NCBI GenBank assembly: GCA_035534855.1
Contig: DATLRD010000088.1
Span: 1 to 64,000, forward strand
Reading direction: 5' to 3'
DNA length: 64,000 nt
Source of the DNA: DATARH01 sp035534855
Lineage (GTDB): Bacteria > Pseudomonadota > Alphaproteobacteria > ATCC43930 > CGMCC-115725
The notes below the pieces were generated by a model that saw nothing but the letters and a program-made list of their open reading frames with translations, searched no databases and was not told where the DNA came from. The position numbers and the translations under genes were made by a program. This document shows, in pieces, positions 42,192-52,890 of this stretch; the first letter of the stretch is position 1; each line of letters starts with the position of its first letter.

Positions 42192-43964
42192 GTGACCTCC
42201 TTGCTTACTGATTGGCGATTGTCGGACTCGAGGCACCGCGACTGGGCCGTGTCGAGCGTGCGCCCGGTGACCTTGCTGATCGCTTCGGGCATTGTTCTGA
42301 TTGCCGCGATCCTGATTCTCACCGGTATCGTCGCCGGCCGGCTGCGAGACCAGACGGTGGCCGCGACCGAGGGCGAGCTGGGACGCCTCGATGCGGTGCT
42401 CGCGCAATCGGGCGGCCGCACATTCCATGTCGGCGACGGCGAGTTGCAGGTCCTGTCAGAGCGCTTGAGCCAGGGCGGGACGATTGGCGCGGAGGCGTTT
42501 GCCGCCGCAGCCGCGGCGCCCGAGGCCACGACCACGCTCGAGGCTAGGCTCGGCGTCGCTTCACCGTTCGCCGCGATCGCGGTGATCGGACCCGACGGCG
42601 CGTTGCTCAACACCGCAGGATGGTGGCCGCCGAGTGCGGTCGATTTCGCCAAGCGCGATTTCTTTACCGCGCTCCGCACGCAGGCCGGCGGCGACCGCTC
42701 GATCGGCGCGCCGATCACCGATCCGCGCACTGGGGCCCGGCTGATCCCGTTGGCCCGGCGGATCGTCGATCGCGCCAACCAGACCCTCGGTTATATCGTC
42801 GGCGTGATCCCCGCCGCCGATTTCGAGACCTTCTACGGTTCGGTTCCGCTCGGCGCCGGCGGCGTCGTCTCCCTGGTGCGCCGCGACGGCACGGTGCTGG
42901 CGCAGTATCCAGCGCAGTCCGGACCGGCTGGGACAAAGATGACGGCCATGCTGCCGGGGTCGGCGTCGGGCACCGGCACCGGCAAGGTCAGCGACCGTGC
43001 CGACGGCGGCGAGTGGCGGATTGAGGCGTATCGCAAGATATCGGGCTTTCCGCTGTCGATCCTGGTCACGCGCAATGGCGAGGCCGCGCTCGACGAGTGG
43101 TCGCACCAGGCGATGCTGCTCGGTGCGCTGTCGGTATTGGGCGCGCTCGGGGTTGCGGGCATGGTGTTCCTGATCGCCCGGCAGTTCCGCGTCCATGCGG
43201 CCCTGGCATCGGTGCGCGCCGAGAAGATCGAGGCCGAGCATGCCCGCCTGCTTACCGAGGCTGAGCTCTTGAAAAAAGAGCGCCTGTCGGTGCTAGGCCA
43301 GCTGACCGCAACGGTTGCGCACGAGCTGCGAAATCCGCTCAGCGCGATCCGCAACACGCTGTTCAGCGTCAAGGAATTGGCAAATAACGCGGGGCTCAAG
43401 CTCGACCGGCCGATCGGCCGCATGGAGCGCAGCATCGAGCGCTGTAACCGGATCATCGGCGATCTGCTCGAATATGCGCGCACGCGCGAGCTGCGCCGCT
43501 CCACGGTCGATATCGAAAGCTGGCTTCGGGAAGTACTCGCCGAGCAGACGGTGCCTGCGGCGGTGTCGCTCAAGGAAGACTTCCGGACGCCGGGCGCGGC
43601 GGTCAGTATCGACGGCGAGCGGGTTCGTCGCGTCGTCATCAACCTGATCGACAACGCTGCGCAGGCGCTGGCCGAGATGCCCCCGGACGGCGGCGAGCGG
43701 CGCATCACCGTGCACACCGTCATGGTCGAGGATGCGGTCGCGCTGACGGTCGAGGATACCGGCCCGGGCATCCCCCCCGAGAACCATGCCCGGATCTTTG
43801 AGCCGCTGTTCAGCACCAAGAGCTTCGGCACCGGGCTCGGCCTGGCGACGGTCAAGCAGATCGTCGGCCAGCATGGCGGCACGATCGATGTCGACAGCGA
43901 GGTCGGGCGCGGTACCTCGGTCACGATCCGGTTGCCGCGCGAAGCGGTGAAGGTGGCAGCATGA
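42192..43964 (+). CDS. Membrane sensor histidine kinase with Cache-like domain
   Basis: A 590-residue kinase. A first membrane helix (about 26-46, LLIASGIVLIAAILILTGIV) is followed by a periplasmic region of about 250 residues resembling a double Cache ligand-binding domain. It has FAAIAVIGPDGALLNTAGWW, then KRDFFTALR, and YIVGVIPAADF. A second helix (about 310-332) precedes the kinase core. The phospho-acceptor His is in LTATVAHELRNPLSAIRN, and the ATPase has VINLIDNAAQAL, DTGPGIPPEN and GTGLGLATVKQIV. I start at GTG 42192, with GGAG nine bases upstream; GTG 42156 is possible. It overlaps the next gene by ATGA. Confidence 0.9.
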   Translation: MTSLLTDWRLSDSRHRDWAVSSVRPVTLLIASGIVLIAAILILTGIVAGRLRDQTVAATEGELGRLDAVLAQSGGRTFHVGDGELQVLSERLSQGGTIGAEAFAAAAAAPEATTTLEARLGVASPFAAIAVIGPDGALLNTAGWWPPSAVDFAKRDFFTALRTQAGGDRSIGAPITDPRTGARLIPLARRIVDRANQTLGYIVGVIPAADFETFYGSVPLGAGGVVSLVRRDGTVLAQYPAQSGPAGTKMTAMLPGSASGTGTGKVSDRADGGEWRIEAYRKISGFPLSILVTRNGEAALDEWSHQAMLLGALSVLGALGVAGMVFLIARQFRVHAALASVRAEKIEAEHARLLTEAELLKKERLSVLGQLTATVAHELRNPLSAIRNTLFSVKELANNAGLKLDRPIGRMERSIERCNRIIGDLLEYARTRELRRSTVDIESWLREVLAEQTVPAAVSLKEDFRTPGAAVSIDGERVRRVVINLIDNAAQALAEMPPDGGERRITVHTVMVEDAVALTVEDTGPGIPPENHARIFEPLFSTKSFGTGLGLATVKQIVGQHGGTIDVDSEVGRGTSVTIRLPREAVKVAA

Positions 43965-44689
43965 AACAGCGCGTTCTGATCGTCGATGACGATGTTGACC
44001 ACGCCGAAAGCCTGGCCGACGTGCTTGAGATGCGCGGGCATCCCGTAGAGCTGGCGCATAGCGGCGAGGAAGCAATCGAGTGTTTCAAGGCAGCCGAGTT
44101 CGATCTGGTCCTGCTCGATGTCAAGCTACCGGGTATCAACGGCGTTGAGACGTTTCTCGAGTTGAAGCGCATCCGGCCGTCGGCGCGGGTCATGATGATG
44201 ACCGGGTTCAGCCTCGAACAGCTGATCGCCCAGGCACTCGAACAGGGCGCCCTCGGCGTGCTGTACAAGCCATTCGCCGCCACTGAGCTGCTGGCGACGC
44301 TCGGCCAGGTGGCCCCGCGCGGGCGCATCCTGGTGGCGGACGACGACCCCGATTTCGTCGACAGCATCATGCCGATCCTCGCCGCTGCCGATTTCGATCT
44401 GTGCGTCGCCGACAACGGCCGTGATGCGCTCATCGAGATTGAGCGGCAGAAGCTGGATTGCCTGATCCTCGACCTCGGTCTGGCGGTCATCGCCGGCCCC
44501 GAAGCGATGACCAGGCTGATTGAAGTGTGCGGCACCCTGCCGACCATTATCGTCACCGGCGCTCATCCCGGCGATGTTCCGGAGAGCCTGTCCGGGTTTG
44601 GCATGCGCGTGCACGGGCTTCTGCAAAAGCCGTTCGATCCCGGCTCCCTGCTGGCAGCGGTCGGGGCTGCTGTCGCGCCGGCAGCGTAA
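43961..44689 (+). CDS. Double-receiver response regulator without output domain
   Basis: A 242-residue protein made of two CheY-like receiver domains. Domain 1 (about 1-118) has VLIVDDDVDHAESLA, the phospho-acceptor Asp in LVLLDVKLPGINGVE and Lys in VLYKPF. Domain 2 (about 123-240) has ILVADDDPDF, an Asp in CLILDLGLAVIAGPE and Lys in LLQKPFD. No DNA-binding or enzymatic domain follows. It may act as a phosphate sink or relay between the two kinases that flank it. It is translationally coupled to the kinase gene (4-base overlap). Confidence 0.92.
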   Translation: MKQRVLIVDDDVDHAESLADVLEMRGHPVELAHSGEEAIECFKAAEFDLVLLDVKLPGINGVETFLELKRIRPSARVMMMTGFSLEQLIAQALEQGALGVLYKPFAATELLATLGQVAPRGRILVADDDPDFVDSIMPILAAADFDLCVADNGRDALIEIERQKLDCLILDLGLAVIAGPEAMTRLIEVCGTLPTIIVTGAHPGDVPESLSGFGMRVHGLLQKPFDPGSLLAAVGAAVAPAA

Positions 44690-44701
44690 TCGGCATCATC
44701 A

Positions 44702-45899
<1,198 letters not shown>

Positions 45900-45913
<14 letters not shown>

Positions 45914-46910
45914 GCCCGCCGCGCACCCACCGCTGCCAGCTCGGATAGCCGCCGAGCGGCGTCGCCGAGACAACCGCGCGCATGATCGCGCGGGCCAGAC
46001 AATCGGCCGCGGCGCTGCCGAGCCGGGCGAGCGCCGCCGGGTCCATCGTTCCGCTGCCGGTCGACAACGCGAACACGGTGTCGCCGTCGAACGGGCTGTG
46101 CGCCGGGCGGATCGCCCGCGCCAATCCGTCCTGCGCCATCACCGCGAGCCGCCGGCAGGCGTTTTTGTCGAGGCCGCAGTCGGTGGCGACCACCGCGATC
46201 GTCGTGTTGGCGCCGGCCGCCGGCGCGGAACAGGCGGAAAAATCCTCGGGGTCGATAGGTGCCGCGGGAAGCTTCGGCTGCGGCGGAATTTCCCCCGGCA
46301 GTGCGAACTCGGCCGCCCATAGCCGGCCGCAGTCCGGCCGCATCACCGCGCCCCAGCTGTTGACGACGGCGATCGCCCCGACCGTCCCGCCGCCGGCGAG
46401 GCGCAGCGAGGCGCTGCCGATGCCGCCCTTTACGATGCCCGCCTTGGCGCCGAGCCCGGCGCCGGCATTGCCGAGCGCAAAGTCGTATCCGGCGCGCTCG
46501 GTCGCGGCGCGGCCGAGCCGGCGGTAGGGCGGCGTGCCGGTCCAGGCGCGTCGGCCGGGAAACGCCAGGTCGAAGATGATCGCCGCCGGCACGATCGGCA
46601 CCCGCACCTCGCGGACGGCGAACCCGCGCCCCGCCGCGGCCAGCACCTCCATCGCCCCGCCCGCGGCGTCGAGCCCGAACGCCGAACCGCCCGACAGCAC
46701 GATCGCGTCGACCCGCTCGACCAGCGTGCCGGGGCCGAGCAGCTCGGTCTCGCGGCTGCCCGGCGCGCCGCCGCGCACGTCGACCGCGGCGATCGCCGGC
46801 GCCTCGGCCAGGATCACGGTTGTGCCGGTGCGGCCGGCGCGGTGCTCCGCCTGCCCGACCCGGATGCCGGGCACGTCGGTGATCAGGTTGCGCGGCCCCG
46901 GAACCGCCAT
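45900..46910 (-). CDS. P1-family (DmpA-like) aminopeptidase
   Basis: A 336-residue Ntn-hydrolase-like peptidase of family S58/P1. It starts with NLITDVPGIRVGQAEHRAGRTGTTVIL and has VLSGGSAFGLDAAGGAMEVL, typical of the group. The self-cleavage site, which frees the N-terminal nucleophile of the beta chain, is probably in GANTTIAVVATD (Thr instead of the Ser of DmpA). Members release N-terminal D- or beta-amino acids. It has no signal peptide. Confidence 0.88.
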
Positions 46911-46934
46911 CGCGTCGCTTCTCTGTGCGCGCCC

Positions 46935-47741
46935 TTAGCTTGCCGTCCCCCAGGCGATTGCATTGCGCAAGAGGGTGACGAAGGCCGCAGTTTCCCACGG
47001 CTTACGGAATAGGGGCGGGGTCGTGTCGGCGAGGTCGGCGGCAGCGCGCGCCGCGCGGATTGCCGGGTTGTGGCAATGACCGAGTGCGAAATACGCGACC
47101 CCGCCGGCGCCGACCGGGCGGGTGTAGCCGATGACCCGGGACTTGCCGTCGGCTAGCAGCGAGGTATCGGCCGGGTAGAGGCCGGCGGTCGCCGAGGCTG
47201 CCGCCGGGCCGTATTCGGCGGTCAGCAGGATTTGCGTCGCGCCGGGGTCCTGCAGCTCGATGAAATAGGGCTCGTCCTCGACGACGAACGACCGGCCTAG
47301 CCCCTGGGTCAGCGGCGAGTCGGCGACGACGTCGACGCGAAACTCGCGGATCGGCGGGTGGGTCAGGAAATAGCTGCCGAGCAGCGCGTGGTGCTCGGTC
47401 TTGATCGTGCGGCGCATGCGCGCGCCCTCAACCCGCTCGGCACGGCCGCCGCTGGTGCCGTGCAGGCCGAGCCAGCGCCCGCCGCCTTCCAGCCATTGCC
47501 GGATCGCCGCGGTCTGCGCCGCGGTGGGGTAGGGGCCAGCGACATAGGTGATTAGCAATCGGCTGACCGGCAACCATTTCTCGATATCGGCGAAATCGCT
47601 GGCGACGGAGGCCGGAATGTCGCGCTCGGCGAGCAGGCCCAGCAGCCGCAGCCGGGCATAATCCTGGTCGTGCCCGCCCATCGAACCCGGCGGAAACCCG
47701 CCGGTGATCAGATGCACCCGACCGGAAGTCGTCGCTGCCAT
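46935..47741 (-). CDS. ThuA-domain protein
   Basis: A 268-residue protein of the ThuA (trehalose utilisation) glutamine-amidotransferase-like fold. Blocks: VHLITGGFPPGSMGGHDQDYARL, then LLITYVAGPYPTAAQTAAIRQWLEGGGRWLGLHGT and HHALLGSYFLTHPPIREFRV. Members are linked to sugar metabolism, but the catalytic Cys of true amidotransferases is replaced here by the LHG region. It follows the RNA methyltransferase gene by 74 bases and precedes the P1 peptidase; the three read in one direction. Confidence 0.85.
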   Translation of the reverse strand: MAATTSGRVHLITGGFPPGSMGGHDQDYARLRLLGLLAERDIPASVASDFADIEKWLPVSRLLITYVAGPYPTAAQTAAIRQWLEGGGRWLGLHGTSGGRAERVEGARMRRTIKTEHHALLGSYFLTHPPIREFRVDVVADSPLTQGLGRSFVVEDEPYFIELQDPGATQILLTAEYGPAAASATAGLYPADTSLLADGKSRVIGYTRPVGAGGVAYFALGHCHNPAIRAARAAADLADTTPPLFRKPWETAAFVTLLRNAIAWGTAS

Positions 47742-47815
47742 CGGAACCTCCTTCTGCTGGCGGCCAGTGTCGCATCGCCGCGCCGATTTCGCCTATGCCG
47801 GAATGGCGGGATTGC

Positions 47816-49093
47816 TCAGCGGCGAAAGGTTGCCGCGAGTTCGAGGTGCGGGGTCCAGGCGAACTGGTCGACCGGCACGACCCGTTCCAGCCGGTAGCCG
47901 CCGGCGATCAGTCGGGCGGCGTCGCGCGCGAACGTCGCGGGGTTGCAGGATACCGCGGCGATCATCGGGATTGGTGACTCGGCGAGCGCCGCGGCCTGAC
48001 GCGCCGCGCCGGCGCGCGGCGGGTCGAAAACCGCCGCCTGGTATCCGCCGAGCTGCTCGGGCGGCAGCGGGTTGCGGTTGAGGTCGCGGCGTTCGGCGGT
48101 CACCCCCGGCAGGCCGCCGGCGGCCTGGGCGAACGCCGCCGCGGCTGCCGCGTCGCCTTCGACTGCGTGCACCGCCCCGGCGCCGGCAAGCGCGAAGGCG
48201 AAGGTGCCAAGGCCGGCGTAAAGGTCGAGCGCCGGTCGCACCGCGCCGATAGCGGCGGCAATTTCGGCGACGAGGATGGCCTCGGCCGCGGCGCTCGCTT
48301 GCAGAAACCCGCCGGGCGGAAACGGCACCGCGACGCCCGACAGCATCACCCGCACCGCGCGGCGCTCGACGACCGGGGTGTCGCTGCCCTTCGCCCGCCA
48401 CACAATGCGCGCGAGGTCGTGTGCCGCGCCAAGGTCCGCCAGCGCTTCGAGCGCGGCGAGTCCCGGGGGGCGCTTGGCTTCGAGCAGCAGGTCGACGCCG
48501 CTGTCGGTGCGGGTCATCATCGCCTCGGCGGTGTCGCCCGGCGCCAGCGCGGTGTGCGCGACATCGCGCAGCGGGTCCACCAGCTGCAATAGCGCCGGTT
48601 CGAGCACCGCGCACTCGCGCAGATCGACCAGCGCGTGGCTGAAGCGCTCGCGAAACCCGACCACCGCGGCGGCGCGCGCATCCTTCGGGCGCGAGAGCCC
48701 GAGTCGCGCCCGACGGCGCTGCGGCGGTACGCTGTGCAGCGGCGCGACCACCGCCGGGTCGATTCCTTCCTTGTGCAGCGCGCCCGACAGGGCCGCGAGC
48801 TTGATCTCGCGATAGGTCGCGTCGTCGAGATGCTGCAGCGCGCAGCCGCCGCAGCGGCCGAAATGGCGGCACACCGGCGCGGCGCGATGCGGGCCGGCGG
48901 CCAACAGCTCGATCACCCGTGTCTCGCGCCCCGGTCCGCGCCGCACCCCGAGCCGCGCACGCACCTGATCGCCCGGCGCCGCGAACGGCACGAACATGGT
49001 CTCTCCGCGCCACGTGGCGATGCCATCGCCTTGCGCGCCGAGCCGCTCGACCACCAGATCGACCGCCGGTTCGCGGCGCGGCGCCTCGGCCAT
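47816..49093 (-). CDS. 23S rRNA uracil-5-methyltransferase (RlmD/RumA-like)
   Basis: A 425-residue SAM-dependent RNA methyltransferase. An N-terminal TRAM domain (about 10-62) is followed by the iron-sulfur cysteines C75, C81 and C84 (CRHFGRCGGC) with a fourth in DLRECAVL. SAM binding is in LDLYAGLGTFAFALA. The catalytic Cys is in AAVSCNPATFARDAARL, and the C terminus is GYRLERVVPVDQFAWTPHLE. It methylates C5 of a uridine in 23S rRNA by family; whether it is the position-1939 enzyme cannot be decided. Confidence 0.92.
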   Translation of the reverse strand: MAEAPRREPAVDLVVERLGAQGDGIATWRGETMFVPFAAPGDQVRARLGVRRGPGRETRVIELLAAGPHRAAPVCRHFGRCGGCALQHLDDATYREIKLAALSGALHKEGIDPAVVAPLHSVPPQRRRARLGLSRPKDARAAAVVGFRERFSHALVDLRECAVLEPALLQLVDPLRDVAHTALAPGDTAEAMMTRTDSGVDLLLEAKRPPGLAALEALADLGAAHDLARIVWRAKGSDTPVVERRAVRVMLSGVAVPFPPGGFLQASAAAEAILVAEIAAAIGAVRPALDLYAGLGTFAFALAGAGAVHAVEGDAAAAAAFAQAAGGLPGVTAERRDLNRNPLPPEQLGGYQAAVFDPPRAGAARQAAALAESPIPMIAAVSCNPATFARDAARLIAGGYRLERVVPVDQFAWTPHLELAATFRR

Positions 49094-49111
49094 CGCGGGG
49101 CGGCGAGGCGG

Positions 49112-50458
49112 CTAGAGCCGGCCGAGGATGCCGCGGATTTCCGTCAGCACGCCACCTCCGCCGAAGGCGCGGACGAGGGCGAACAGCGCTTCGCTGCGGG
49201 CGCCAAGGCGCGGGCGGACCAGCCCGTCGAACTTGGCCGCCATGTCGTCCCAGCCCATCGGGTTGCCGGGGTGGCCCTTGCCGACCGGCACGTGGCGGCT
49301 GGCGACCCGGCCGTCGGCGAATTCGACCGACAGCCGCGCCTCGGTATAGGTGATCGCCGGGTCGGCAGTGATCGCGACCTTGCCGGCGGTCGCGAGGATC
49401 GCCGGGTCGGGGCGCCACGGCTCGCGGAAATCGTCGGCTGACAGGGTCTTGCCGTGGAGGCCGAGGGCGACGCAGTACTTGATGTCGAACTTGCCTTCGA
49501 GCGCGGTCTGCGGCGCACCGCTGCGGTGCCCGGTGACCTGGTCGGCGAGCGGTCCGACGTCGGCCCGCACCTGGCGCAGCGCCGCCAGCTCGTTGGCCCC
49601 CGGCGCCAGAACGCGGGCGGCGTCGACCGCCGGGTGGGTCAGATGGCAGGCGGCATAGGGTTTGAAGCTGTTGTTGAGGATTTCCCAGCCGGTGAAATCG
49701 CTTGGCGTGATCCGTGCGGAACCGTCCTGCACCAGCACGTTGTCGAGTCCGCCGCCCGGTTCGAGCACGCCGGTCGCGGCCTGGAAGCCGGCGGTGGCGA
49801 GCTGCGCCGCGATCACACCGTCCATCGCCGCCTTGCCGGCGTGGAACGGCTTGGCCATCGTGCCGAACGAGGCGGTCAGCCCGCCGGCCTGGGTCGCCGC
49901 AGCCCCCAGCGCGCTCAGCGCGCGAGTCTCGTCGAGCCGCAGCAGCGCAGCGGATGCGGCGGCGGCACCGAGCCGGCCGAACACGCCGGTGCCGTGCCAG
50001 CCATGCGCAGTCACCGCCGCGCCGAGCCCGCCCCCCAGCCGGCTCGCTGTCTCGAACCCGGCGACATAGGCGCGAAGCATCGTGCTCTCGTCGGCGCCGA
50101 GCTCCTCGCCGAGGGCCAGCGTCGCCGCCCATACCGGCGCGCTGGTATGCGTTACCGCTCCGATATGGGTGTCATCGAAATCGAGGCAGTGCGCCAGCGT
50201 GCCGTTGGCCAGCGCGGCAAACGGCGCGGCCGCGGCGACACCGTACAACACCGTCGCCCGGCCGGCGCTGTGCCACCCGGCGGCGGTGTCGCGCACCGCC
50301 CGCGCGGCCGGCTCGTCGCCGGCGCCGATCGCGACGCCGAGCCAGTCGGCGAGGCACAGCCGCGCCGCGTCCTCGATCTCGGCCGGCAGGCTGCGCGACG
50401 GGGCGGTGGCGATATAGGCGGCGATGCGGGCGCCGTTGGCGGGCTCTGCGCGTGGCAT
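49112..50458 (-). CDS. MmgE/PrpD-family protein
   Basis: A 448-residue member of the 2-methylcitrate dehydratase/itaconate decarboxylase superfamily. Recognised blocks: LCLADWLGVAIGAGDEP, then ANGTLAHCLDFDDTHIGAVTHTSAPVW, GWHGTGVFGRLGAAAASA, the FGTMAKPFHAGKAA segment and ILNNSFKPYAACHLTHPAVDAA. No other methylcitrate-cycle gene is near, so the substrate may not be methylcitrate. The ATG at 50458 follows CGGAGGAAACC. It is 18 bases upstream of the RNA methyltransferase gene and likely co-transcribed with it. Confidence 0.9.
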   Translation of the reverse strand: MPRAEPANGARIAAYIATAPSRSLPAEIEDAARLCLADWLGVAIGAGDEPAARAVRDTAAGWHSAGRATVLYGVAAAAPFAALANGTLAHCLDFDDTHIGAVTHTSAPVWAATLALGEELGADESTMLRAYVAGFETASRLGGGLGAAVTAHGWHGTGVFGRLGAAAASAALLRLDETRALSALGAAATQAGGLTASFGTMAKPFHAGKAAMDGVIAAQLATAGFQAATGVLEPGGGLDNVLVQDGSARITPSDFTGWEILNNSFKPYAACHLTHPAVDAARVLAPGANELAALRQVRADVGPLADQVTGHRSGAPQTALEGKFDIKYCVALGLHGKTLSADDFREPWRPDPAILATAGKVAITADPAITYTEARLSVEFADGRVASRHVPVGKGHPGNPMGWDDMAAKFDGLVRPRLGARSEALFALVRAFGGGGVLTEIRGILGRL

Positions 50459-50572
50459 GGTTTCCTCCGGGTGTACGGAACGAATCGCTAACTCGCCTTT
50501 CCGGCGAATTTTCAAGTTTCGTCAAGCACGTGGCCGCCGAACCGCAACATATCGACAGGCCTTCATGCCGTT

Positions 50573-52807
50573 CTACCAAAATCGCCGTTCGTTCTGGGGA
50601 ACGAATCGACGACGCAAAAATGGCAAGTCTGGCATCGTCACCGCCAGCGCGATGTGTTCGGCGGCAAAGCGGTGCAACATGCGCCGGTTAAACTCGCGTT
50701 GCACCGGCATCTTGCCGGCGACCGTGCATGGAAGCTGCCCGGTGATCGTGATCCCGGCCGGGCTGACCGAGTCAACCCCCCAGACGGCGAGGTCGCCGAG
50801 GATCATCGGCGCGAATGTCGCGTCGGCGCGCAGTTCGGCTCCGATCGTTTCGAGTGTCGCGATCGCCCTGTCGACGTCACGGCTCACCGCCAACATGACC
50901 GAGACCGCGGCATTGCCGACGCCGCGGTTGGTGTTGGTGATCGTCACGACCGAGCTGAACGGGATGATGTGCAGCGAGCCGTCGCCGGCGCGCAGACGCA
51001 GCGTGCGCAGCGACAGTTGCTCGACCGCGCCGGTGAGCCCGGCGACCGTGACGCCATCGCCGACCTGGATCGTGTTCTCGATCAGGATGAATATGCCGGT
51101 AATGATGTCACGCACCAGGGTCTGCGCGCCGAACCCGACCGCGATTCCGACGATGCCGGCGCCGGCGAGGAGCGGGGCGATGCTGATCCCCACTTCGCTC
51201 AGTGCGGTGGCGCCGATCACGATCAGGATCGTCGCTAGCAGCGTGGTGCGGGCGATTGGCAGCAGTGTGCGCAGCCGCGCGGCACGCGCCGGCTCGGCGC
51301 CGCGCAGGTGGTCGACCTCGCGGTCGAGCGCGAGGTTGACGCCTTCCCACACGATGATCGCGATGGCGGCGGCTAGCGCCACCGTGATCAGCGCGGCTAC
51401 CAGGCGCCGGCCGACCGCGCCCGGCGCGAACCAGGCCATCGCGTCGGCGCCCCAGAACTGCAGCAGCGCCACCCCGGCGAAGACGGCAACCACCGCAATC
51501 ACCAGTCCACGGACGATCCGGTGATAGCGTGCGGCACGGCCGGCGAGGTCGGGCGGCCAGCCGGTGGCGGCGGGGCGCGGCATGGCGCGGGCGAGGGCGC
51601 CGAGCGCGACGATCGCCGCGAGCCAGGCACCGGCCAGCACGCCTGCGGTGCCGAGCAGGAAATCGAGCGTGTCGAGTCGCTGACCGATCGCACCGACCGA
51701 GATCAGCCAAGCGACGACGATCGCCGCGATCGCCAGATAGTGCCACGTCTCGGCAAGCGAGCGGCGCCCGTCGCCGTCTTCGCCGGCGTGCCGCGTGCCG
51801 CGGATGCGAACCGCGACCGCGCGGCGGAAGTGGATCACCGCCGCGACCAGCACCAGCGCCGCGGCCAGTGCGGTGAGCCGGGTCAACGCGTCGTGCAGCC
51901 GCGGCGAGAGGCCGAGCACCAGCACGATTGCGGCCAGCGCGTTGCCGCCCACGGTGGCGAGGGTGATCCACCGCAGCCATACGATCAGCGAGGCGGCGGC
52001 CGCGTCGCCGACCGGCAGCAGCCGCAGCCGCACCATCCCGGGCGAGGCGAGCATCCGGCCGCCGCACAGCACCGCCCGCGCGAGCGCATAGGCGTTGACC
52101 AGCGTGCGCGCGGTCAGCGGCGTTGCGAGGCCCGAGCCGGCCAGCCCCCCGGCCAGCAGATTGCCGATCACGGCGAACGCAACGAGCGGGATCAGCTCGA
52201 GCACCAGCCGGGTCAGCGCATACGGCAGCAGGCGCAGCGATTCCCAGGCGTTGTCCGGCGGGTCTCCTCTGGGCGCGCGCGCCGCCAGGGTCGTGAGCGT
52301 GCGGCGCAATGCCCGGCGGCAGGCCAGCTCGGCCGCCGCGCTGCACAGCAGTACCAGGATGATCCGCCACCCGCCGCCCTCGGCGGCGGCGCGGGTGGCC
52401 GGGTCTTGTGACATGCGGATCAGCGAGTGCCACAGCGCCGGCAATGCGTTCAGGCCGGCGACGGTCGCCGCCGCCGCGGCGGAAAGCCGCCCGGTCCAGC
52501 GCGACGCTCCGGCGAGCAGTTGGGCGCCGAGACTGTGCGGCGCGATCGCGATGCCGGGTGCCGGCGTCGGCGCGGCGGGTTCCGCGCCCGGGCCGCCGGG
52601 CGCCGCCGCGGCGATGGTCTGCAACGTCTCGATCAGCCGGGCCAGCTGCTGCGGGTCTTGGAGGATCGTCAGAACCCGCTGCGCCTCCGCTGGCGTCGGA
52701 GCGCCGGCCGCGGCGGGCGCCGGCACGGGGGCCGGGGTCTGCCCGAAGGCGGCGGGCGGCGCGAGTGCGGCCCCGCAGATCACCAGCGCCAGAAACGTTC
52801 GCAACAT
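50573..52807 (-). CDS. Large MscS-family mechanosensitive channel
   Basis: A 744-residue membrane protein. A signal peptide (MLRTFLALVICGAALAPPAA) precedes a periplasmic region of about 100 residues rich in Ala/Pro. About ten membrane segments lead to the MscS core near residues 555-640: ISIAPLLAGAGIVGIAVGFGAQTLVRDIITGIFILIENTIQVGD. The pore helix Gly/Ala pattern and the following beta domain (VEQLSLRTLRLRAGDGSLHIIPF) are complete. It should release solutes on hypo-osmotic shock. It resembles the extended YbdG/YnaI-type channels. The start is ATG 52807. Confidence 0.9.
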   Translation of the reverse strand: MLRTFLALVICGAALAPPAAFGQTPAPVPAPAAAGAPTPAEAQRVLTILQDPQQLARLIETLQTIAAAAPGGPGAEPAAPTPAPGIAIAPHSLGAQLLAGASRWTGRLSAAAAATVAGLNALPALWHSLIRMSQDPATRAAAEGGGWRIILVLLCSAAAELACRRALRRTLTTLAARAPRGDPPDNAWESLRLLPYALTRLVLELIPLVAFAVIGNLLAGGLAGSGLATPLTARTLVNAYALARAVLCGGRMLASPGMVRLRLLPVGDAAAASLIVWLRWITLATVGGNALAAIVLVLGLSPRLHDALTRLTALAAALVLVAAVIHFRRAVAVRIRGTRHAGEDGDGRRSLAETWHYLAIAAIVVAWLISVGAIGQRLDTLDFLLGTAGVLAGAWLAAIVALGALARAMPRPAATGWPPDLAGRAARYHRIVRGLVIAVVAVFAGVALLQFWGADAMAWFAPGAVGRRLVAALITVALAAAIAIIVWEGVNLALDREVDHLRGAEPARAARLRTLLPIARTTLLATILIVIGATALSEVGISIAPLLAGAGIVGIAVGFGAQTLVRDIITGIFILIENTIQVGDGVTVAGLTGAVEQLSLRTLRLRAGDGSLHIIPFSSVVTITNTNRGVGNAAVSVMLAVSRDVDRAIATLETIGAELRADATFAPMILGDLAVWGVDSVSPAGITITGQLPCTVAGKMPVQREFNRRMLHRFAAEHIALAVTMPDLPFLRRRFVPQNERRFW

Positions 52808-52890
52808 CGGCAACCGCCACCCAAACGGCCGTCCGGCCCCGCCGTGCAATCGGGCGGTGACGAACTTCGACCGCTAACGTTGTCCAAAGA